Source: QQUK01 sp913009765
GTDB lineage: Bacteria; Zixibacteria; MSB-5A5; GN15; FEB-12
NCBI GenBank assembly: GCA_937900185.1
Contig: CALCCW010000210.1
Coordinates: forward strand, 1-6,163
DNA length: 6,163 bases
Direction: 5' to 3'
Shown: piece after piece, positions 1 through 5,211 of the stretch
Layout of the letters: each line of letters begins with the position of its first letter
Position numbering within the stretch: the first letter of the stretch is position 1
Translations under genes and position numbers: made by a program
Notes under the pieces: generated by a model
What the model was told of the DNA's origin: nothing
Database searches by the model: none
What the model saw: only the letters and a program-made list of their open reading frames with translations

Positions 1-29
1 TGGAGTTCAGACGTGTGCTCTTCCGATCT
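1..29 (+). other. Illumina TruSeq read-2 adapter remnant (artefact, not genomic)
   Basis: The first 29 bases match the 3' part of the standard Illumina TruSeq read-2 adapter, ending in the usual GCTCTTCCGATCT. This is sequencing or assembly carry-over. Genomic sequence can begin no earlier than base 30, and the left end is a contig end rather than a biological boundary. Confidence 0.97.
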
Positions 30-90
30 CCCTACCAAAGATATCGTATCAATAATTTGCTCATATCTTTCTACACTGGATTCCTGACTT

Positions 91-230
91 CGGGCTTGTT
101 GATAAACTTCTAAATTAGGAACATACTTCGACTCCGCTCAGCATGACATATTATAAGTTGTTGTGTTTCAAGTCACCCTGAGCGGAGTCGAAGGGTCTTG
201 AAACATATTTTGGACTTTTTCAACAAGCCT
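91..230. repeat. Nested palindromic intergenic element (MITE- or REP-like)
   Basis: Three sets of inverted repeats are nested here. The outer arms GGCTTGTTGA (93-102) and TCAACAAGCC (220-229) are perfect over 10 bp and continue imperfectly inward. A 16-bp perfect pair, CTTCGACTCCGCTCAG at 126-141 and its reverse complement at 178-193, lies inside them. A third stem pairs 164-172 with 197-205 (9 bp) and 175-179 with 192-196 (5 bp), leaving a 2-nt bulge and a 12-nt loop. The second and third stems share bases 178-193, so they cannot form together. No transposase is encoded. The CTTCGACTCCGCTCAG core resembles short palindromic repeats scattered in many environmental bacterial genomes; that comparison is from memory. 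A non-autonomous mobile element or a REP-like repeat fits best, but no target-site duplication is evident. Confidence 0.6.
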
Positions 231-372
231 CTTCGACGGAAAGGAGTTCTGAAGAATTCAAATAATATTTTGATTTTAAAAAGTTAGTTTTGTAGGGTTC
301 TTATACCCACCTATCGGCGACGACAAAACATTGTGCAATCTTTAGGTTGAGGCATGCCTTATTCTAAAAGAC
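230..372. other. Non-coding stretch with no recognised gene
   Basis: This AT-rich stretch lies between the palindromic element and the aldehyde dehydrogenase terminator. I find no open frame with a ribosome binding site, no tRNA-like cloverleaf and no riboswitch-like core. The only structure noted is the weak inverted repeat at 287-329. Confidence 0.5.
287..329. repeat. Weak compound inverted repeat
   Basis: The outer arms GTTTTGT (287-293) and ACAAAAC (323-329) are perfect over 7 bp. An inner pair, GGGT (295-298) and ACCC (305-308), has a 6-base loop. It may be a degenerate copy of a second palindromic repeat family or a weak hairpin. The arms are short enough that chance cannot be excluded. 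Confidence 0.3.
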
Positions 373-404
373 AAAAACACCCCCGACCCCTCTTAAAGGG
401 GGGT
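373..404 (-). terminator. Rho-independent terminator of the aldehyde dehydrogenase gene
   Basis: Read on the minus strand, the hairpin starts 9 bases after the TAG stop. ACCCCC (404-399) pairs with GGGGGT (384-379), and the stem is followed by G and a run of five T (377-373). An alternative shorter stem, CCCCT with AGGGG, can form inside the loop. The position directly downstream of the gene and the T tract support an intrinsic terminator. Confidence 0.7.
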
Positions 405-413
405 TTCTTATAC

Positions 414-1844
414 CTATTTTGTTTTGAAGTTCATGGACAGAATTTTTATTTCGGTCATATCCTCAATAGAATAACGAATTCCTTCACGACCTAAACCGGA
501 TTTTTTTACGCCGCCGTACGGCTGATGGTCAGCTCGAAACGTTGGGATGTCATTGACAACAACACCTCCTGTTTGAATATTTTTAAACGCATAAAAAACA
601 TCATCCATACGATTGGTAAAAATCCCCGCCTGCAGACCATATTCCGAGTTATTGATTTCATCAACGACTTTTTTGAAACTTTTATATTTGTCAATAACGA
701 CAAGCGGTGCAAACGCCTCTTTGGAACAAACATCCATTGATGTCTTTACATTAGTAAGCACCGTAGGTTCTAAGACAGACCCGTTTTTCTTTCCGCCTGT
801 CACAATTTTGGCTCCTTGTTTGACAGCATCTTTGATAGTGCGGATAGTTTCCTCGACGGCTTTATTTGTTACCATGGCACCGATGTCAGTATCTTTTTTC
901 ATTGGGTCACCGACTTTGAGTTTTTTCACTTTTGATTTAAACATTTTCAAGAATTTATCATAGACATTTTCATGGACATAAATTCGCTGTACCGAAATAC
1001 ATGATTGTCCTGCTGAAGCAAAGCCCCCATAGAGCAAACGAGTTGTTGCAAAATCTAAATCGGCATCATCGGCAACGGCAACTCCGGCATTACCACCAAG
1101 TTCTAAAACAACTTGTTTACTTCCTGAATTATTTTTTATCCACCAACCGACTTCGGATGAGCCTGTGAATGTAACCAGTTTTACTCGGTCGTCTTTTAAG
1201 AGTGGCGTTGCTTCTTCTGCTGACCCCGGTAAAATAGAAACGGCACCTTTGGGCAAGTCAGTTTTATCAATAATCTCAGCAAGCATCAATGCGACAAGCG
1301 GAGTTGAAGTAGCTGGTTTTAAAACTATAGTATTCCCCGATGCAATAGCCGGACCAATTTTGTGAGCAACAAGATTAAGAGGAAAATTAAATGGTGAGAT
1401 ACCGGCTATCACTCCCATCGGAAACCGTCGGACTAACCCCATACGAGTTTCTGCCCCGGGCTGCCAGTCAAGGTCAACAATTTCACCACCGATTCGTTTG
1501 GCTTCTTCTGCGGCAACTCGGAATACAGAGATTGAACGGAGAACCTCGCCACGTGAATCTTTGTATGCTTTGCCCAATTCATTTACCATAGTAGTTGTAA
1601 ACTTTTCAATGTTTTTTTCGATACTATCTGCTATTTGATGACAGATTTTTTCACGTGCATACGACGGAAGCTCTTTTGTCTGAGCAAAAGCTTTTTGTGC
1701 TTCTGTGATTGCTTTGGTGTAGTCATTTTTTGATGCTGCCGCACAGACACCTACAAGTTTATTATCATAAGGTGAGCGAACTTCAATTCTGTTTGAACGG
1801 TCGACCCATTTGCCGCCAAGATACATTTTATATTTTTTAGCCAT
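414..1844 (-). CDS. NAD(P)-dependent aldehyde dehydrogenase (ALDH21/lactaldehyde dehydrogenase-like)
   Basis: This is a complete 476-residue member of the aldehyde dehydrogenase superfamily, which oxidises aldehydes to carboxylic acids in the cytoplasm using NAD+ or NADP+. Visible hallmarks are the oxyanion-hole Asn153 in PFNFP, Lys176 in LKPA for cofactor binding, and the Rossmann motif FTGSSEVG (226-233). The general base is Glu248 in LELGG, the nucleophile is Cys282 in AGQSC, and Glu376 lies in the EAFAP motif. The C-terminal motif PYGGVKKSGLGREG (442-455) is also present. Length is normal for the family. The GQSCISVQR block and the C-terminal motif suggest the subgroup near ALDH21, y4uC and lactaldehyde dehydrogenases, but the substrate cannot be read from sequence. 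The ATG is preceded by AAGGA with a 7-base gap. The gene is monocistronic as far as visible, with its own terminator, and is divergent from the pilin operon. Confidence 0.93.
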   Translation of the reverse strand: MAKKYKMYLGGKWVDRSNRIEVRSPYDNKLVGVCAAASKNDYTKAITEAQKAFAQTKELPSYAREKICHQIADSIEKNIEKFTTTMVNELGKAYKDSRGEVLRSISVFRVAAEEAKRIGGEIVDLDWQPGAETRMGLVRRFPMGVIAGISPFNFPLNLVAHKIGPAIASGNTIVLKPATSTPLVALMLAEIIDKTDLPKGAVSILPGSAEEATPLLKDDRVKLVTFTGSSEVGWWIKNNSGSKQVVLELGGNAGVAVADDADLDFATTRLLYGGFASAGQSCISVQRIYVHENVYDKFLKMFKSKVKKLKVGDPMKKDTDIGAMVTNKAVEETIRTIKDAVKQGAKIVTGGKKNGSVLEPTVLTNVKTSMDVCSKEAFAPLVVIDKYKSFKKVVDEINNSEYGLQAGIFTNRMDDVFYAFKNIQTGGVVVNDIPTFRADHQPYGGVKKSGLGREGIRYSIEDMTEIKILSMNFKTK

Positions 1845-1868
1845 GATTTAATCCTTTATTCTTATATA

Positions 1869-1885
1869 GGACAGACAAGCTGTCC
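1869..1885. promoter_or_regulatory. Operator-like inverted repeat upstream of the aldehyde dehydrogenase gene
   Basis: GGACAG (1869-1874) and CTGTCC (1880-1885) form a perfect 6-bp inverted repeat with a 5-base spacer. A second, overlapping dyad GACA/TGTC occupies 1874-1884. It lies 25 bases before the start codon, downstream of the better promoter candidate and overlapping the weaker one. That is a sensible place for a repressor site or a 5' leader hairpin. No regulator gene is adjacent, so the binding protein is unknown. Confidence 0.4.
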
Positions 1886-1911
1886 AAAATTTTTATCAGT
1901 TTTATATTTTC

Positions 1912-1940
1912 TCTATAATCAACAGGGCAGTCAATAACAA
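1912..1940 (-). promoter_or_regulatory. Candidate promoter of the aldehyde dehydrogenase gene
   Basis: On the minus strand, TTGTTA (1940-1935) and TATAGA (1917-1912) are separated by 17 bases, a good sigma-70-type arrangement about 68 bases upstream of the ATG. A weaker alternative is TTGGAC (1887-1882) with TATAAG (1866-1861), 15 bases apart. In such AT-rich DNA, promoter-like hexamers arise easily, so this is a proposal only. Confidence 0.35.
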
Positions 1941-2026
1941 CCGTTTTATTCATTTTTAACGCTTTAGAAGACATTTATGAGTAATTTTACACTTATTATC
2001 TTCAATTACTACTTTATAATCAACAG
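1914..2026. repeat. 12-bp direct repeat TATAATCAACAG (1914-1925 and 2015-2026)
   Basis: The identical 12-mer occurs twice, with starts 101 bases apart. On the minus strand it reads CTGTTGATTATA, and in the first copy it overlaps the proposed -10 box of the aldehyde dehydrogenase promoter. The second copy also ends in a TATAAA-like hexamer. Duplicated promoter or regulator sites are possible, and so is chance in AT-rich DNA. Confidence 0.4.
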
Positions 2027-2193
2027 ACTGCTTTTAATAACTATTGCTGCTCAAAGTATAGGAAGTTTCCAATATATATCAGGAATAATCTATAAATTCT
2101 TTAATATTAAAGTATAAAAAAAGCCTCATTATACAATAGATAGTATTTCTTTAAAAAGATAACAGATTGTCCGATAAACAAATAGGATATTAT

Positions 2194-2221
2194 TTGTTAT
2201 ACTTATTATTTTTTCTATAAG
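2194..2221 (+). promoter_or_regulatory. Candidate promoter of the minor-pilin operon
   Basis: TTGTTA (2194-2199) and TATAAG (2216-2221) are 16 bases apart, about 50 bases before the first pilin start codon. No sigma-54-type GG/GC pair at the right spacing was seen. The local AT richness makes this tentative. Confidence 0.35.
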
Positions 2222-2272
2222 CTTGGTATGAAATTTACTCTTATAAAAAGGTAATTAGATAAAGGAATTGTA

Positions 2273-2647
2273 ATGAATATGGAAAAATTAAAAGAAGATA
2301 AAGGGATATCGCTATTAGAGGTACTTGTAGCCATGATAATACTTGGCATGGCTTTATTAGTACTTTTAAATATGTCGATGGTCGCCTTAGATGGAAATGA
2401 CTGGTCCAACAAAACAACAACTGCCACGCAGGCAATGCAGGAAAAATTAGAACAATTAAGAAACATTCCTATTTTAACTTCCAGTGCAAGCGGTACCGAT
2501 ACAACAGCAGGTGTTCAACGGGTTTGGACTGTTTCTAATGTTGCTCAACATCTAAAACAAGTCGATGTTACGGTTTATTGGACAGATATTCGCGGTGATG
2601 TAGCATCAAGCAGTATAACATCATACATAAAAACCGATTCTTTATAA
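2273..2647 (+). CDS. PilV/GspI-like type IV minor prepilin
   Basis: This 124-residue prepilin has a short basic leader ending in Lys10-Gly11. The prepilin peptidase (PilD type) would cut after Gly11 and N-methylate Ile12. The mature N-terminus ISLLE carries Glu16 at position +5, which helps pilin assembly, and it is followed by a hydrophobic helix at about 12-38. The segment at about 51-64, with ATQAMQEKLEQLRN, and the later Trp85 and Trp103 beta-strand region resemble PilV/GspI minor pilins. The protein is somewhat short for the family. It would sit in the inner membrane before joining a pilus tip or initiation complex. The ATG is preceded by AAAGGA with a 7-base gap; a second in-frame ATG two codons later has poorer spacing. 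It is the first gene of a three-gene operon, 11 bases ahead of the PilW-like gene. The family assignment is firm; the PilV name rests partly on context. Confidence 0.85.
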   Translation: MNMEKLKEDKGISLLEVLVAMIILGMALLVLLNMSMVALDGNDWSNKTTTATQAMQEKLEQLRNIPILTSSASGTDTTAGVQRVWTVSNVAQHLKQVDVTVYWTDIRGDVASSSITSYIKTDSL

Positions 2648-2658
2648 AGAGGTGAATC

Positions 2659-3474
2659 ATGAAAAAGATAATGAAAAATGCTAAGGGGTTCACCTTGCTG
2701 GAAACTCTGATATCTCTTGTTATAACCGGTATTGTGACAGCATCAATAATGAATGTCTACTTAACCTCACATGAGAATTATATTATTCAAGAAGATATTA
2801 CTGATATTCAGCAAAACGCTCGTGCGTCAATAGATGAACTTGCTCGTCAGATACGTTTGGCAGGATATGAACTTCCTTTAGGGCTTCAAGGTATCGAAGC
2901 TTATAATACCAATCCTGATACTATTGTATTAACTTATCAGAATTCAGGTTGTGATACATATTTGTCAGCCCCTATGCCTCAGCCATCAGCTGAATTAAAG
3001 TGTGGATCTGATATTTCCTGCTTTTATGATGGACAATGGATTTTTATCTATGATGCCGATTCAGCAAAAGGTGAATGGTTTGAAATTACGCAAGTGCAAT
3101 CAGCAGCACTGCATATTCAACATAACACTATGACACTTTCAAGAACTTATGATGTCAATGCATTAGTATTGGCAATGACTCAAGTGAAATTTTATATAGA
3201 CAATACCACCGATCCGAATCATCCTAAATTGATGACCCAAGTTATGGGATCATCGCCCCAAATATACGCTGATAATGTATATGATTTACAATTTCAATAT
3301 GGTCTCAAAAATGGTATGATAGTTGATGTGCCTCCAATAACCGAAAATATTCGAGAAGTAAATATATCTCTTTCGGCACGTTCAAACCGTCCGGAGCTTG
3401 ATGATGAAGGTGGAGAAACTTATCGTGACCGTACATTTACAACTTCGGTCTTTTTGCGAAATATTGGTATATAG
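2659..3474 (+). CDS. PilW/GspJ-like type IV minor prepilin
   Basis: This 271-residue prepilin has a ten-residue basic leader with Gly10 as the cleavage site. The mature start FTLLE has Glu15 at +5, followed by a hydrophobic helix to about residue 35. The stretch at about 50-70, with QQNARASIDELARQIRLAGY, is the signature seen in PilW-type minor pilins. The rest (about 80-271) is a predicted beta-rich periplasmic domain. It contains three cysteines, Cys98, Cys115 and Cys121, that could form one disulfide after export. In known systems PilW works with PilV and PilX to prime pilus assembly and form the tip; that role is inferred here. AGAGGTGA lies just before the ATG. The gene sits between the PilV-like and PilX-like genes, 17 bases before the latter's ATG. 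Confidence 0.88.
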   Translation: MKKIMKNAKGFTLLETLISLVITGIVTASIMNVYLTSHENYIIQEDITDIQQNARASIDELARQIRLAGYELPLGLQGIEAYNTNPDTIVLTYQNSGCDTYLSAPMPQPSAELKCGSDISCFYDGQWIFIYDADSAKGEWFEITQVQSAALHIQHNTMTLSRTYDVNALVLAMTQVKFYIDNTTDPNHPKLMTQVMGSSPQIYADNVYDLQFQYGLKNGMIVDVPPITENIREVNISLSARSNRPELDDEGGETYRDRTFTTSVFLRNIGI

Positions 3475-3481
3475 GAAAGTT

Positions 3482-3486
3482 GAGGA
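3482..3486 (+). promoter_or_regulatory. Ribosome binding site deciding the PilX-like start
   Basis: GAGGA lies 5 bases before the ATG at 3492. An in-frame TTG at 3480 would add four residues, but it has only a cramped AGGA 3 bases upstream and overlaps this better site. The ATG start also gives a normal short prepilin leader. Confidence 0.7.
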
Positions 3487-3491
3487 ATAAA

Positions 3492-5156
3492 ATGAAACAA
3501 AAACAGATACTAAAATCAGAAAAAGGGTTTGCTGCTCTTATTGCTTTAATCATGGTCGGCATGTTAACCCTTATCGGTTTGGCGGCAATGTCTACATCTG
3601 ATGATGAAGTAACTATCACCGGTAATGAACTTCAGGAAACAAGAGCATTTTATGCCGCTGAAGCAGCTCTTGAAGCAGCTGCAGCCCGACTTCATTTCCT
3701 TTCTGATTCAGTTGGGACAATAACAACTACAATGCCTGAGGGCTCAGGAGAATTAAATGGATCTGAATTCTCGTATGAAACCGTTGATCTAGGTCCGGTT
3801 GAAGTAAAAACATTAAGCAACGGTACTCTTGCAGGACTGCATGCACAAGTAAAATCGTATGCAATGCTTGCAACCGCTGTGAATAATACCGACAAAGCAT
3901 CGGTACAACTTTCCCAGACTTTTGAACGAGCTTTAGTACCAATATTTCAGTTTGCTGTTTTCTACGGCAATGATTTAGAAATTGCCCCGGGACCGACTAT
4001 GTCACTTCTTGGACGAGTTCATTCAAACGGTTCTCTCTGGCTGCAGGCAGGTAATACTCTTAATATAGATAGTTATGTGACAGCATCAGGAACTATTCAC
4101 CATGGACGTAAAGGTGCCGGGGGTGTTTCAAATGGAGATGTAAGAATAAAAGATGGTTCCGGTAATTATGTCAGCATGAAAGAAGGCTCAGGTTGGCTTG
4201 ATGCAGATGATGCTAATTGGTATGACTCATCTATTGCTCGTTGGAACGGACGAGTACAAGATTCTACTCACGGACAGGAAGAACTTCATGTTCCGCTTAA
4301 TGGTACTGATGATGCTCATAAACTAATCGAACGGGCAGCCGGAAACTCTGATTCTTATGAGAACAAAGCAACACTAAAGTTCATTGACGGTCAGGCTTTA
4401 CAACTTATTGGCGGTGTATGGAACGATGTTACCGCAGATATGACATCTAAAGGAATTATTAATAAAGTAAATAATAAGTTTTATGATCAACGAGACACAA
4501 AATGGGTTGATGTAACAGAATTTGATGTGAGTAAATTATATTCAGAAGGATATGCACCTTCAAATGGAGTAGTTTATTTTGCTGATAATGTTGGTGATTT
4601 TCCTGCTCTAAGAATCAACAATGGCTCCGAATTGGGTGCTCCCTTAACAATTGCTTCTGAAAATCCGGTATACACTCACGGCGACTTTAATTCGGTAAAT
4701 AAAAAACCGGCATCTATTATGGGAGATGCTGTAACATTTTTATCAAGTGCTTTTGATGATTCAAAAAGTAATTTATATAAAAGTAATCGGGTAGCAGTAG
4801 CCACAAAAGTAAATGCTTCCATAATGACCGGCAATATTGAGACAACATCTTCTAACTACAATGGTGGTTTTGAAAATCTTCCAAGATTTTTAGAAGTTTG
4901 GTCAGGTAAAAGTTTTACATGGACAGGTTCTATGGTAAATCTTTGGTATGCTCAACAAGCAAACTCCACATGGAATGGTTCCTATTATTCACCACCTATC
5001 AGGGACTGGTCTTATGACAGCGATTTAGACGACCCTGCTAATCTTCCGCCTGAATCACCGGTTGTACGAGTATTTCAAAGAACGGGTTGGAATGAAACTG
5101 ATGTTGGATATGCGAACTCAAAACAAAATCGTTATCAGTATCAAACAGGAATTTAA
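3492..5156 (+). CDS. Large PilX-like pilus assembly protein, 554 aa
   Basis: From the ATG at 3492 the protein has 554 residues. A leader ends in Lys11-Gly12, then a hydrophobic helix runs at about 13-35, followed by a helical segment with TRAFYAAEAALEAA (about 50-63). This is the pattern of the PilX N-terminal domain. The +5 residue is Ile17, not Glu, as in GspK/PilX-type subunits thought to cap the pilus. The region from about 150 to 554 is a large beta-rich domain with FAVFYG (154-159), GRVHSNG (174-180), a GDFN...GDAVTFLS block (about 397-418), ENLPRFLEVWSG (about 461-472) and PPIRDWSYD (about 501-509). I recognise this arrangement from PilX-like proteins of environmental bacteria, from memory. 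Classical PilX is under 200 residues, so the extra region is a candidate tip adhesin or scaffold. No cysteine is present. It is the last gene of the operon, followed by a strong terminator. Confidence 0.85.
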   Translation: MKQKQILKSEKGFAALIALIMVGMLTLIGLAAMSTSDDEVTITGNELQETRAFYAAEAALEAAAARLHFLSDSVGTITTTMPEGSGELNGSEFSYETVDLGPVEVKTLSNGTLAGLHAQVKSYAMLATAVNNTDKASVQLSQTFERALVPIFQFAVFYGNDLEIAPGPTMSLLGRVHSNGSLWLQAGNTLNIDSYVTASGTIHHGRKGAGGVSNGDVRIKDGSGNYVSMKEGSGWLDADDANWYDSSIARWNGRVQDSTHGQEELHVPLNGTDDAHKLIERAAGNSDSYENKATLKFIDGQALQLIGGVWNDVTADMTSKGIINKVNNKFYDQRDTKWVDVTEFDVSKLYSEGYAPSNGVVYFADNVGDFPALRINNGSELGAPLTIASENPVYTHGDFNSVNKKPASIMGDAVTFLSSAFDDSKSNLYKSNRVAVATKVNASIMTGNIETTSSNYNGGFENLPRFLEVWSGKSFTWTGSMVNLWYAQQANSTWNGSYYSPPIRDWSYDSDLDDPANLPPESPVVRVFQRTGWNETDVGYANSKQNRYQYQTGI

Positions 5157-5175
5157 TAGAATAATCCATAATATT

Positions 5176-5211
5176 AAAAAAAACGAAACTGTCATGGTTT
5201 CGTTTTTTTTT
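5176..5211. terminator. Bidirectional rho-independent terminator between convergent genes
   Basis: A 14-bp perfect stem pairs 5176-5189 with 5197-5210 around a 7-base loop. The left arm begins with eight A and the right arm ends in T, continuing to 5211, so the hairpin has a U tract in both transcription directions. It lies 19 bases after the PilX-like stop and touches the SppA stop codon (5210-5212). It can therefore end both transcripts and limit read-through between them. Confidence 0.9.

Larger units (their letters stand above)
1845..2272. other. AT-rich divergent intergenic region
   Basis: These 428 bases separate the divergent aldehyde dehydrogenase gene and pilin operon. They hold the candidate promoters for both, the operator-like dyad at 1869-1885 and a 12-bp direct repeat at 1914-1925 and 2015-2026. 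A 46-codon open frame at 1977-2117 lacks a good ribosome binding site and is not called. I see no tRNA, known small RNA or riboswitch. Confidence 0.6.

Noticed and set aside
91..230. A CRISPR repeat unit or an attachment site
   Set aside because: Only a single palindromic unit is present, with no regularly spaced direct repeats, spacers, cas genes, integrase or tRNA nearby.
525..1591. Several plus-strand open frames of 66 to 116 codons opposite the aldehyde dehydrogenase gene
   Set aside because: They are antisense to a fully convincing conserved enzyme and show no ribosome binding sites or recognisable domains.
1977..2117. A 46-codon plus-strand open frame starting with ATG in the divergent intergenic region
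   Set aside because: It has no clear ribosome binding site, its Ile/Phe/Tyr/Asn-rich composition is what AT-rich DNA yields by chance, and no family is recognisable.
2215..2466. Minus-strand open frames opposite the start of the PilV-like gene
   Set aside because: They mirror the hydrophobic codons of the pilin helix and have no start signals or known domain.
3437..3942. Minus-strand open frames opposite the PilW/PilX junction and the PilX N-terminal region
   Set aside because: They overlap well-supported pilin genes in antisense and show no independent coding evidence.
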